Shown here: positions 1-7,020 of the stretch, piece after piece | Numbering within the stretch: position 1 is the first letter of the stretch | Layout: every line of letters starts with the position of its first letter | Assembly (NCBI GenBank): GCA_964489835.1 | Contig: CAZBBC010000156.1 | Span: forward strand, 1-10,048 | Length of the DNA: 10,048 bases | Reading direction: 5' to 3' | From: CAZBBC01 sp964489835 | Lineage (GTDB): Bacteria; Calditrichota; Calditrichia; JAJRVZ01 | Notes under the pieces: model-generated | Told to the model about the DNA's origin: nothing | The model's input: the letters and a program-made list of their open reading frames with translations, nothing else | Databases searched by the model: none | Position numbers and translations under genes: made by a program

Positions 1-72
1 CCTTTCATATATTTTATTTGTCCACGGATTCAGAAGACTAATTATTTTATTAAAGTTATCCAATTATTATGA

Positions 73-286
73 ACAACGAAGCACACGAAGTTCACGAAGA
101 TCACTAAGATCTTATATTGACTATTCTTTTATCTCGAGCGATGTTAATTAAAAGATTATATTAATATTTAAAAACTTCGTGTGCTTCGTGCACTTCGTGG
201 TTAAAGCTTTTTATATATTCTAATTTAAACGGCCAGAGGCCGTCGCTCACCTGAAGGGTGAGCCCTAGGTTCTTCGTGGTAAAATA
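73..286. repeat. Inverted-repeat element A built of 9-bp CGAAG/CTTCG words
   Basis: The stretch 1-322 holds no gene, only this element plus an isolated CCACGGATT word near 21-30. The left arm (73-107) is a run of 9-bp units based on CGAAGNNCA. The right arm (173-201) is the inverted version, based on CTTCGTGNN. Positions 76-92 and 173-189 are a perfect 17-bp inverted repeat. A further CTTCGTGGT word at 272-280 lies beyond a GC-rich hairpin pair (229-263), as if the right end had been extended or split. This layout resembles small non-autonomous dispersed repeats; no transposase is nearby. The outer limits are approximate. Confidence 0.7.
229..263. repeat. Two adjacent GC-rich mini-hairpins inside element A
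   Basis: ACGGCC-AGA-GGCCGT at 229-243 is a perfect 6-bp stem with a 3-nt loop. It is followed directly by a 7-bp stem, GCTCACC/GGTGAGC, at 245-263 with a 5-nt loop. Both stand out by GC content from the AT-rich surroundings. Together they separate two CTTCGTGGT words of element A, which suggests secondary insertion. Neither is followed by a U-tract in either direction, so an intrinsic terminator is unlikely. Confidence 0.65.
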
Positions 287-322
287 ATTTAGGTTTTTAT
301 TCTTTTAAAAGATCAACAATTT

Positions 323-1069
323 TTAGAAACTGCGATTGATTATTATTTCTATATTCTGCAGATCTTCCGGCGTATCCACACTCATACCGGATGCCTTATC
401 ACATTTTGTTTCCACAACAAATATTTTATAACCGTTTTCCAACACTTTTAATTGTTCCAGCGCTTCAATTTTTTCTAAGGAAGTCTGTGGCATTTTTGCA
501 ATTTTCAATAAAAAATCCTTTCTATAAACATATAAGCCGACATGCTCATAAACATCAATTTTTTTACCATCCCGCGAGAATGGAATCAGGGATCGGGAAA
601 AATAAAGGGCATATCCCTTAATATCGGTCACTACTTTCACAACACCAGGATCATCATAAAACTCTTCGTCAATTTTAGTTTTTATTGTCGACATTTCTAT
701 TGCGGGATTGTCCAGCAGAGGCTGCACAGTTTCTGTGATCATTGTAGAATCGAACAGCGGCTGATCACCCTGAATATTAACGACGATATCAGCCTCGATC
801 TTTTCCATTACTTCGGCAATACGTTCGGTTCCGGATTGATGGTGGGGTGCGGTCATCATCGCTTTTCCACCAAACGATTGAACCACATCATAGACTATTT
901 GGTTATCCACGGCAACAATTAATTCGTCAAGGACTTCTGATTTTATTGCTTGCTCATAGACCCTCTGAATCATTGGTTTACCGGCAATACTGGCAATAAT
1001 TTTGCCGGGAAACCGCGAGGAGGCATACCTGGCCGGTATGACTCCAATCACCTTTAAATTTTGAGACAT
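323..1069 (-). CDS. kdsB: 3-deoxy-manno-octulosonate cytidylyltransferase (CMP-Kdo synthetase)
   Basis: This cytoplasmic enzyme activates Kdo with CTP to CMP-Kdo plus pyrophosphate, supplying the Kdo sugar of the LPS inner core. The length, 248 aa from the chosen start, is normal for the family. Visible motifs in order are the nucleotide-binding PARYASSRFPGK (12-23), HHQSGTER (76-83), NIQGDQP (98-104) with Mg-binding Asp102, YFSRSLIPFSR (156-166), HVGLYVY (176-182), SLEKIEALEQL (197-207) and VDTPEDL (231-237) with the second Mg-ligand Asp232. Most homologues read QGDEP where this protein has QGDQP, a mild variant. I chose the ATG at 1069 because a GGTGG-rich purine tract lies just upstream. 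A GTG three codons earlier (1078) is the alternative and lacks a Shine-Dalgarno sequence. Its neighbours do not look like LPS genes, and both flanks are repeat-filled, so it is probably its own transcription unit. Confidence 0.96.
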   Translation of the reverse strand: MSQNLKVIGVIPARYASSRFPGKIIASIAGKPMIQRVYEQAIKSEVLDELIVAVDNQIVYDVVQSFGGKAMMTAPHHQSGTERIAEVMEKIEADIVVNIQGDQPLFDSTMITETVQPLLDNPAIEMSTIKTKIDEEFYDDPGVVKVVTDIKGYALYFSRSLIPFSRDGKKIDVYEHVGLYVYRKDFLLKIAKMPQTSLEKIEALEQLKVLENGYKIFVVETKCDKASGMSVDTPEDLQNIEIIINRSF

Positions 1070-1097
1070 TTCCACCACCCATTTGAATTTTATAATT

Positions 1098-1260
1098 TAC
1101 CACGGAATACCACGGAATACCACGGAATAAATACACGGAATTATTTATTTTAAGAATGAAAAATGTATTGACCAAATCTTATTCTATTTATACTTTAAAC
1201 TTTAAATGAACCGCTTAATTTTCGATATTCTGTGTCAATCCGTGTGTTTCTGTGGTAAAT
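1098..1260. repeat. Inverted-repeat element B built of 10-bp TACCACGGAA words
   Basis: The left arm has three perfect tandem copies of TACCACGGAA (1098-1127) and a degenerate fourth (1132-1140). About 90 bases away the right arm (1226-1260) carries the inverted words, ending in CCGTGTG and CTGTGGTAAAT. The word differs from that of element A but the design is the same: a short tandem array, an AT-rich centre, then an inverted array. The element begins about 30 bases upstream of the kdsB start, so it lies within or near that gene's promoter region. Confidence 0.7.
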
Positions 1261-1307
1261 AAATTAATTTAGCCGATTATATTTTGAGCTCCCTCAAAAA
1301 CATCAAA

Positions 1308-1360
1308 ATTGCTTTCCGCCTCGGCGGATCAGCCGTTTGTGACGCTAACGCTAGCAATGA
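1308..1360. repeat. Partial copy of the ATTGCTTT...GCAATGA repeat (element F family)
   Basis: This segment starts with ATTGCTTT and ends with AGCAATGA. It matches the reverse complement of the right half of the element at 2843-2965, sharing CTTTCCG, GCGGATCAGCC and TGACGCTA. It has five extra bases (CCTCG) that complete a perfect TCCGCC-TC-GGCGGA hairpin at 1315-1328. The rest of the 1070-1636 gap contains elements B and E and AT-rich sequence with no recognisable gene or RNA. Confidence 0.65.
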
Positions 1361-1466
1361 TGAAAACAGAATCGACATATCTATTCATTTATGTCCGGTT
1401 AAAAGTTAGTTCATCATAAATTTCACCTAAATATCAAACGATTTAGATAATTAATAAATTAAAAAT

Positions 1467-1584
1467 ACTTGATTTAAAGAACTCACCCTAAATCCCTCTC
1501 TTGGAAAGAGAGGGACTTATAAAGCCCCTTCTCTTCTCAAGAGAAGGTCGAAGATGCGGCTTAGACGCAGGTTTGGGGATGAGT
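1467..1584. repeat. Dispersed inverted-repeat element E, copy 1
   Basis: Two 9-bp stems with 3-nt loops sit side by side: CCCTCTCTT/AAGAGAGGG at 1494-1514 and CCTTCTCTT/AAGAGAAGG at 1527-1547. They are flanked by outer imperfect inverted arms, ACTCACCCTAAATCC (1481-1495) and GGTTTGGGGATGAGT (1570-1584). The right half carries about 22 extra GC-richer bases (1548-1569) absent from the left half. Positions 1467-1506 recur without mismatch at 10009-10048, in the same orientation. Confidence 0.8.
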
Positions 1585-1636
1585 TTTTTTTATCATTTGT
1601 TGAGGAAAGTTAAATTTAACCGGAAATTCATAATTT

Positions 1637-2788
1637 CTAGTCCCGGGTAATGATTAGGTCCTTTTTAGCCGGGAGCGCCGGAAAGGGATTGTGAGGCTCA
1701 CTTTGATACCAGTAGGCAACCGATGCCAGGTCATCCTCAAGCGGTAAATACCGCCCCTCACTTTTCCAGCCTAAACTTTGTATGGTGACTTTTAAATCTT
1801 TTTCAAAACGGATGGGATCGACAATATGCCAGCGGTATTGACCGAATCGGCGTTGATTCCCTTTATATTTTGGATCAATGACATGATAAAATCCGGTGTA
1901 TGGACTGCTGAAACTTGAATAGATCTCCTCGCCACTTTTATTCTTTCTTTCATTATATCCATAAGACCCGCAAAAGTAATCTTCTTCACCGGTTCCGCAG
2001 ATTGTCGGAAACTTATCGTCACCATCCAAATAAAACTTTATTTCTCCTTCCCCCCACCAACCAGGGCTGTTGGCACCGTGAGCGAGGTAAGTACCCACAT
2101 AATTTCCTTTTCCTTTAATACCATCTACAATAATAAAGTCTTCCTTGTAAGGCAAGGGATTTGTTCGACGGAACTGGGCATGAAAATAGGCAGCATTTTT
2201 AGGTACCTCTGTAAGTGTGTAATCAATCTGGTAATACAAAACCAGTTCTTTATCACCAATATTTTCCATGGTTATTTTACATCCTTGGCGAAAGGGCATT
2301 TGCCAGTAGGAGTTTAACCCGCTCCGCGGATTTACACAAATGGTCATGGAATTGATATCAGGTTCTGTACCTTTACCCCACCCGGCAGTAAAAAAATCCC
2401 CTACCGGTGACTCTACAGAAGCTTCTTCTTCACCATCCCAATAGATACGGAATATTGAATGACGGTAGACACCAGAAGGTGTCATCCAGATATGATTGAT
2501 GATTCCGCTGTCCTTGATCTCACCCATTATAAAAGTCTCACCGGGTTGGATTCTTACATACGGACTCACTTTCCAGCCCTGTCCTAGTTCTCTTGCGGCG
2601 CGGGCAGCACTACCCTTTTCCAGGGTTGCCATACCACCTTTTCCTTTCTCCCCGGTGAAGTTTTCCGGACTGATTGACCGTGTTTTTGCATCGGAAAGGT
2701 TATAAAGATTATGCAAAGCATTGGATTGCCCCAAGAGAAGTGATGCACTCATAACCAATACTCCCAATGTTAAATACACATTTTTCAT
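1637..2788 (-). CDS. Exported DUF2961 protein, glycoside hydrolase family GH172 type
   Basis: The 383-aa product has an N-terminal signal peptide (about 1-24, hydrophobic core LTLGVLVMSASLLLG). Family-typical sequences follow: TRSISPENFTGEKGKGGMA (36-54), GIINHIWMTP (95-104), ILRIYWD-like FRIYWDGEE (113-121), SPVGDFF (127-133), YFHAQFRR (201-208), WWGEGE (244-249) and GTGEEDYF (265-272). Characterised DUF2961/GH172 enzymes act on alpha-D-fructofuranosides or D-arabinofuranosides using two glutamates. Here Glu247 (WWGEGE) and Glu268 (GTGEED) are 21 residues apart, the spacing I recall for the catalytic pair, so activity looks retained. The substrate cannot be read from sequence. The ATG at 2788 is backed by a perfect AGGAGG at 2794-2799. 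The gene stands alone between repeat regions, yet fits the glycan-related theme of the genes upstream in transcription order. Confidence 0.9.
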   Translation of the reverse strand: MKNVYLTLGVLVMSASLLLGQSNALHNLYNLSDAKTRSISPENFTGEKGKGGMATLEKGSAARAARELGQGWKVSPYVRIQPGETFIMGEIKDSGIINHIWMTPSGVYRHSIFRIYWDGEEEASVESPVGDFFTAGWGKGTEPDINSMTICVNPRSGLNSYWQMPFRQGCKITMENIGDKELVLYYQIDYTLTEVPKNAAYFHAQFRRTNPLPYKEDFIIVDGIKGKGNYVGTYLAHGANSPGWWGEGEIKFYLDGDDKFPTICGTGEEDYFCGSYGYNERKNKSGEEIYSSFSSPYTGFYHVIDPKYKGNQRRFGQYRWHIVDPIRFEKDLKVTIQSLGWKSEGRYLPLEDDLASVAYWYQSEPHNPFPALPAKKDLIITRD

Positions 2789-2842
2789 TTTATCCTCCTA
2801 ATTTATGGCTCAAAAGAATCTATTTTGTCATTTCGATTCCGA

Positions 2843-2965
2843 AGATTGCTTTGTCCCGCCGGTGGGCGGGCAGGCTACTCATTCTTCGTGACTCGCAATG
2901 ACGATAATGTGGCCGTCATTGCGAACGATAGCGTCAGCCCCGGCTGATCCGCCGGAAAGCAATCT
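2843..2965. repeat. 123-bp inverted-repeat element F with two internal GC hairpins
   Basis: The outer arms AGATTGCTTT (2843-2852) and AAAGCAATCT (2956-2965) are perfect inverted repeats. The inner arms TCGCAATGACG (2893-2903) and CGTCATTGCGA (2914-2924) are a perfect 11-bp inverted pair around a 10-nt loop. Each half carries a GC-rich hairpin: CCCGCC/GGCGGG at 2855-2870 and CCGGC/GCCGG at 2940-2955. The GTCATTGCGA...AGCAATCT pattern is familiar as a dispersed repeat in many environmental genomes. It lies just upstream of the GH172 gene. Together with the palindromes at 3064-3351 and an array at 3483-3521 it accounts for much of the 770-base gap; the remainder, notably 3355-3480, shows nothing recognisable. 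Confidence 0.75.
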
Positions 2966-3063
2966 ATACAATTTTTACGGAGTTAAGGACATAATCAGTA
3001 AAATTTTTATAAGCACTGATTTTACTGATAGTTTTTACTGTCAAACACAATATGTACACTTTT

Positions 3064-3351
3064 ATGTCCCGTTAGGGACATCATATTTATAGCAAAAACA
3101 AACCTTACGAAAAGCTAAGTCCCGTTAGGGACGTGATATTTTCTCTACATCTTTATTAAAGATATCTCTCATTATAAAGTATGTCAAAACTATTTAACAA
3201 CTCCCTATATTTTTATTGAAATAATTTCCTCTTGTGATGTTGTTCCTGGTCTCTTATATATTTTAAAACGTTAATAATATTTCGTCCCTACCGGGACTTT
3301 AGAATATTGGATTATATGATTGCTATAAATATTTTGTCCCTAACGGGACAA
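3064..3351. repeat. Cluster of four REP-like GTCCC/GGGAC palindromes, head to head
   Basis: Four 14-nt hairpins with GTCCC/GGGAC stems and 4-nt loops occur at 3066-3079, 3119-3132, 3284-3297 and 3336-3349. The first two have loop GTTA; the last has TAAC and the third TACC, so units 1-2 and 3-4 are in opposite orientation. Flanks are conserved too: unit 1 with its TTTATAGCAA tail (3066-3095) matches the reverse complement of unit 4 (3320-3349) at 28 of 30 positions. This is the arrangement of paired REP/BIME sequences, which IS200-like REP-associated transposases are known to handle; none is encoded in this window. Confidence 0.75.
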
Positions 3352-3482
3352 ATATATTGAACAATTTTCTAAATTTAGTATATGATTTATTTTATCAATC
3401 CTAAGTTTCGACATTAATATGTTGATGAGTTTTTTCACCCGAGAATTTAAACCAGTTACTTATAATATTTTTAATTTGTGAT

Positions 3483-3521
3483 CTTTGCGCCCTTGCATCT
3501 CCTTAGCGCTCTTTGCGGTTA
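3483..3521. repeat. Short array of 9-10 bp CTTTGCG words
   Basis: CTTTGCGCC, CTTGCATCT, CCTTAGCGCT and CTTTGCGGTT follow each other as degenerate 9-10 bp units. This is the same design as the arrays in elements A, B and C but with another word. No inverted partner array is visible on either side, so it is a solitary arm. It begins about 40 bases downstream of the 3559-4818 gene's stop codon. Confidence 0.5.
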
Positions 3522-3558
3522 GTAAAATAAATTTCCCATTGCATAATCGCGGTGTTAA

Positions 3559-4818
3559 TTAAAAAATTGATTCGACCTTATCCAATGTGATGCCGAAAAT
3601 TTTTTCTGATATTTTACTTAACTGAGTTTTTGATCCAACAATATGGAAGGTTGCGTGACAATGCATCATCCGCTCACCAGGATCTAAAAAAGCCGCCGGA
3701 GATGAACTCTCCAGTTCATAAAAGGGACCCATTTGCGTCCCATCAGACAAAGGTCCGTCATTATAAGAATTAACCACATCACCGCTATAAGGATTATCCT
3801 GAATTTTCCAGAGCTGGTTAATGTATCCGTCATTTTCAGGAGGCACTGTAAACTGAATGATCGTTAATACCTTTTTCTCCGGATCATAACTTCCGGCAAT
3901 ATTTTTGGCTCTGAGGGGTGAGAGGCCTAATTTGCTCCGATATTTACCATCTGCTTTAAAGAAAACTATCCCGTTATCATACTCTATTCGATCCGGTGGA
4001 ATTTCACCGAAATAATCGGTGGTGGCAATCTTCCCTAACTTTTCTTCAGTACCTTCAATAAAAGGTATGATAACCGTCGCTTCTGATGACGGCGTAAACA
4101 TGCCCAATATCCAGAGGCATAATGTACCGTCTTGTTTCTTCCAGGCCGTATTACCCGTATTGATTAAAGTATTCTTTGACTCAAAGGCAACGATCTGTAA
4201 CCCACTATCAGAAGAGATATCCAGGCGGGTTTCTATTTCATCTTTTTTTAATAAATGCACACTTCTTTCAATTTTTACTTTGAATGTGGTTCCTGAATAA
4301 TTCACCAGATTCATCTCTTTCTCCATTGAAACCAGAGAATTAGTCTGTGAAAGTAATTGTAATGGCTCGGTATCGATATCTTTCGGTGTATACCAGTTAT
4401 CGATGACCATTTCAGAGCCCGGTTTAAAAAATATCGAATATTGCCCTCCTTCCGGGCCTAACCACAGGCGGTCTTCGCCACCATAACCATTCATATGTTC
4501 CAGTATTTTTCCGGAAGAAATGAGATTAAAATTTATCCACCCATAGCTCGTCCCGTTTAATCCCTGCGCTGTACTCGTGAACACTTTACCCTGAAACATT
4601 GGGGATACAATAACCTGTGCCTGCTCGAGTTCATCTTTGAGCACAATCATATCACCATGATTTTTAAGAAAATTCAGATCATAGCCGAATGTACCTGGTT
4701 CATATTTGCTTTTATCCATAGCATCTCTCTTTTCTTTTGTAGATTCCTTGGATTGACAGGAAAAAAAATTGAGTATTAAAAATATGGTAACTATTGATCG
4801 TAAAATATTAAAGTTCAT
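3559..4818 (-). CDS. Lipoprotein resembling the DUF6786 family
   Basis: From the ATG at 4818 the product is 419 aa. Residues 1-20 form a signal sequence and Cys21 (NFFSC) is a plausible lipobox cysteine, followed by a short charged, Lys/Glu-rich linker. The body begins at FGYDLNFLKNH and includes VIVSPMFQGKVFTSTA, SYGWINFNLI, the conspicuous GYGGEDRLWLGPEGGQYSIFF (about 111-131), and a C-terminal MMHCHATFHI. I recognise this pattern as the uncharacterised DUF6786 family. The strand-rich sequence and GGEDRLWLGPEGG core suggest a beta-sandwich of the sugar-epimerase/galactose-mutarotase kind; that fold is inference, and no catalytic residues can be assigned. A TTG four codons upstream (4830) is possible, but GAGGT lies five bases before the ATG and favours 4818. 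It is 106 bases downstream of the propeller fusion gene, so the two may share a transcript. Confidence 0.8.
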   Translation of the reverse strand: MNFNILRSIVTIFLILNFFSCQSKESTKEKRDAMDKSKYEPGTFGYDLNFLKNHGDMIVLKDELEQAQVIVSPMFQGKVFTSTAQGLNGTSYGWINFNLISSGKILEHMNGYGGEDRLWLGPEGGQYSIFFKPGSEMVIDNWYTPKDIDTEPLQLLSQTNSLVSMEKEMNLVNYSGTTFKVKIERSVHLLKKDEIETRLDISSDSGLQIVAFESKNTLINTGNTAWKKQDGTLCLWILGMFTPSSEATVIIPFIEGTEEKLGKIATTDYFGEIPPDRIEYDNGIVFFKADGKYRSKLGLSPLRAKNIAGSYDPEKKVLTIIQFTVPPENDGYINQLWKIQDNPYSGDVVNSYNDGPLSDGTQMGPFYELESSSPAAFLDPGERMMHCHATFHIVGSKTQLSKISEKIFGITLDKVESIF

Positions 4819-4823
4819 GTAAT

Positions 4824-4828
4824 ACCTC
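4824..4828 (-). promoter_or_regulatory. Ribosome binding site deciding the start at 4818
   Basis: On the minus strand this reads GAGGT, five bases before the ATG at 4818. It overlaps the codons that would follow the alternative TTG start at 4830, so it argues against that longer form. Confidence 0.6.
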
Positions 4829-4887
4829 AAATTTATATTAAATGATAGGAGATTTTACTCCGTTGATCGTTCGATTATTAGTTTCTT

Positions 4888-4917
4888 ATTAACCCCGCGA
4901 TTAATCGCGGGGTTAAT
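4888..4917. repeat. 30-nt perfect palindrome between two genes
   Basis: Every base of 4888-4917 pairs with its mirror position; the core is CCCCGCGATTAATCGCGGGG. It starts eight bases past the stop codon of the propeller fusion gene. In the minus-strand transcript it would fold as a strong hairpin, but the sequence after it is A-rich (AAGAAACTAATAATC), not a U-tract, so a classical intrinsic terminator is not supported. It could protect an mRNA 3' end, be a REP-like repeat, or be a symmetric protein-binding site. A near copy of one half, AATCGCGGTGTTAATT, lies at 3545-3560 over the stop codon of the next gene. Confidence 0.75.
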
Positions 4918-4924
4918 TCAGTAT

Positions 4925-6826
4925 CTATTCTGTTTTAAGCCGAAACAAACGAATTTCATTCGAATTGTTCTCGCGTGCGACTTCCGCGTATACCCATATC
5001 TCATTATCCACCCACATCCAGTGGGAATACCGGAAGGTATAAAAGTTACCGGGCGTGGTGCTGATGGCTATGGGTGAAATTTCGGTTAAATCGATGATAT
5101 GGTGCAAGTCAAAAGTAAATCCAAATCCGGTAACAATATTGTAGACCGGATCATACCATTGGGTGCTCGATCCTTCGTAAATAAACAGATAACCAACGCC
5201 TATCGGCAAAACCGATGCAGGTCGGATAAAAAAATTATGCCAGGCGTTTAGATCCATAACCGGTTGATTAACGTTACCGACCGGTTTCCAGTTTTCACCA
5301 TCACTGCTGATAAAATGGAAAATACGTTCATTCCGGCGGATATATCCGGTCACATAGCAATGATAATTTCCCTCCGCATACAAAATAAACGGGTCTTTGT
5401 ATTCCAGAACAGATACATCTCGTTCATATCTGCGGGCCGTCGGCACAATGACCGGTTTGGCAGATTTAAAATCCAAATTTTTCAGATCGCTGACATCAGA
5501 AAATTTCATAATGGACCAGGGGCCCTTTTGCCAAGGTCCGCAAATATACAGTTTAAATTTCTTTGTTTGGGGATCAATCAAAAGGGCCGGACGTTCAAAA
5601 CCGGGGATCGGTATTTTCTCACGGGGGATACTCATCACTTTTTTGAAATGAATGCCATCATCACTTTTTGAAATGCGCACTTCGTATCCCCGCAAACCAC
5701 GGGGAGAATCAGCGGTACGCATCCTGTTGGCCATCCAGAACACACCGGCATCATCACGAACGACACTCGGTGCCCCTGCCCACCACTCCGGGGCATTTTT
5801 ATCCGGTGTAAGAATAACCTCGTAGGTATCAAATTTATGCTTAAAAAAATCATATTTCTGCTCCGGACTGTCTATCCCGGTCAGAAATTTTCCCCATTCG
5901 GCATCATAAATATTACCATTTACGTACTTTAGATAGGCAAAACCGTCACCGCGTAATTTTCTTTTATTATTATCGGTGCTTTGGTACTGCACAATAAATC
6001 TCGTGGGATATTTAAACACATGTACCTGTAAAAATCCATTACCGTCGGTACCGGCACGACTGACCGATCCTGAATTAAGACAAAGCGCTCCATTATCTTT
6101 AAATCCATCGTATCGGTAACGCCTATAATCATGGGTGGTTGCCGAAAGTACAAGATCAGCTTTATTTAATACCTTTTTTCTTCTCTCGGGATTTAAAAGA
6201 GGAATCCACTCTCCGGTTCTTGAATGGGCCAGGATAATGATTAAGTCGTTGGAGGTTTTTTCGATGCTGTCGAGTGTATTTAGTAAATATTTACGACTAC
6301 TCTCGTTAAAAGCAATCGCAGGATCGCCAGGATTATCTGAAAAATGAAGTTGGATGATATGAACGGTGATCCCCTTAATTTTAACCACCGCATAATATTC
6401 GCATTTATTCTCGCGAACAGAAACATTATCTTTCTGTAATAAATTGACCCATTCAATGATCGGGTATCCTGCCCCCCAATCACCCTGACCATTGCCCCAG
6501 TATTCACATTCACCATCCGCTACATTCGGATAAAAATGATGATACCAGAAAGGATCGCCGTCAGGACCAATAAAATCAAGAAATGTATTGGTCCATCCCT
6601 TTTTAATATGATCACCCAGTCCAAGAACAAATTGATCCCCGGCCTGCTTGATCCAGTTGTCGCATTTATGCATAAAAATATTGTCAATCGGTGAATCACC
6701 TTTATTATCACTGATAATCGAAAAACTAAAAGCAGCGGATCGGTCAAGTTCCTCAATGGTATCTATCGCATCTAAACGAGCCAGGCCGCTAAAAATAAAA
6801 AATAGAATGAGAAATAGCTGTTTCAA
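4925..6826 (-). CDS. Exported fusion: degenerate metallophosphoesterase-like domain plus five-bladed propeller (GH43-like)
   Basis: The product is 633 aa from the TTG at 6826. Residues 1-20 (KQLFLILFFIFSGLARLDA) look like a signal peptide. The first domain (about 33-280) follows the calcineurin-like order: SIISDNKG (Asp40), LGLGDHI (Asp72), ADGECEYW (103-110), LIIILAHSR (His201), LVLSATTHDYRRY (His232) and LNSGSVSR. The usual DxH and GNHE histidines are missing, so metal binding may be altered. The second domain (about 345-633) looks like the GH43/GH32-type propeller, with APSVVRDDAGVFWMA, FERPALLIDPQTKKFKLYICG and KDPFILYAEGNYHCYVTG (Asp478). The first-blade Asp expected in GH43 is not in the APSV motif, so it may be a related family or a binding domain. 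The substrate is unknown. An ATG five codons upstream (6841) is rejected because the Shine-Dalgarno sequence lies between it and the TTG. Confidence 0.75.
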   Translation of the reverse strand: MKQLFLILFFIFSGLARLDAIDTIEELDRSAAFSFSIISDNKGDSPIDNIFMHKCDNWIKQAGDQFVLGLGDHIKKGWTNTFLDFIGPDGDPFWYHHFYPNVADGECEYWGNGQGDWGAGYPIIEWVNLLQKDNVSVRENKCEYYAVVKIKGITVHIIQLHFSDNPGDPAIAFNESSRKYLLNTLDSIEKTSNDLIIILAHSRTGEWIPLLNPERRKKVLNKADLVLSATTHDYRRYRYDGFKDNGALCLNSGSVSRAGTDGNGFLQVHVFKYPTRFIVQYQSTDNNKRKLRGDGFAYLKYVNGNIYDAEWGKFLTGIDSPEQKYDFFKHKFDTYEVILTPDKNAPEWWAGAPSVVRDDAGVFWMANRMRTADSPRGLRGYEVRISKSDDGIHFKKVMSIPREKIPIPGFERPALLIDPQTKKFKLYICGPWQKGPWSIMKFSDVSDLKNLDFKSAKPVIVPTARRYERDVSVLEYKDPFILYAEGNYHCYVTGYIRRNERIFHFISSDGENWKPVGNVNQPVMDLNAWHNFFIRPASVLPIGVGYLFIYEGSSTQWYDPVYNIVTGFGFTFDLHHIIDLTEISPIAISTTPGNFYTFRYSHWMWVDNEIWVYAEVARENNSNEIRLFRLKTE

Positions 6827-6833
6827 AACTTTT

Positions 6834-6839
6834 CCTCCC
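6834..6839 (-). promoter_or_regulatory. Strong ribosome binding site implying a TTG start
   Basis: The minus strand reads GGGAGG here, seven bases before TTG-AAA-CAG at 6826. The in-frame ATG at 6841 would put this site inside the coding sequence (Met-Gly-Gly-Lys) and has no Shine-Dalgarno sequence of its own. The TTG start also gives a conventional signal peptide beginning Met-Lys-Gln. Confidence 0.75.
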
Positions 6840-6886
6840 ATTGACTAATCCTGGTTATATTATAATACAGAACAAGTGACGAGTAG

Positions 6887-6950
6887 AAATCCAAATCCCA
6901 AAATCCAAATAACAAATAATTACCAAATACGAATCCACAATGACCAAAAA
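6887..6950. repeat. AAATCCAAAT-type degenerate simple repeat
   Basis: A run of C-dotted A/T words (AATCCAAAT, CCCAAAATCC, AAATAACAAAT, TACCAAATAC, GAATCCACAATGACC) with a loose 9-10 bp rhythm lies upstream of the propeller fusion gene. This and element D are the only things recognisable in the gap 6840-7184. It resembles dispersed low-complexity repeats of environmental genomes; its limits are fuzzy. Confidence 0.4.
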
Positions 6951-7020
6951 ACATCTGCCATATTTATTTAGTCTGAATAATTCATGAATTTTAGATTTAG
7001 CAAATAGCGACAGTAAAGTT

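Noticed and set aside
1..322. tRNA or small RNA gene downstream of kdsB
   Set aside because: The only folding sequences are the inverted arrays and GC mini-hairpins. No cloverleaf or TTCNANNC-type loop was seen here or in other gaps.
978..1175. Minus-strand 65-codon frame overlapping the kdsB start and element B
   Set aside because: It is out of frame with kdsB and its N-terminal half is translated from intergenic repeat sequence.
2898..3092. Plus-strand 64-codon open frame
   Set aside because: It runs through element F and the first REP-like palindrome, has no ribosome binding site and no protein-like composition.
3064..3351. Possible CRISPR array (four similar short repeats)
   Set aside because: The units are only 14-nt palindromes in mixed orientation at irregular spacing (about 40, 150 and 40 bases), with no uniform spacers and no cas genes.
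4888..4917. Rho-independent terminator after the propeller fusion gene
   Set aside because: The stem is strong but no U-tract follows it in either direction.
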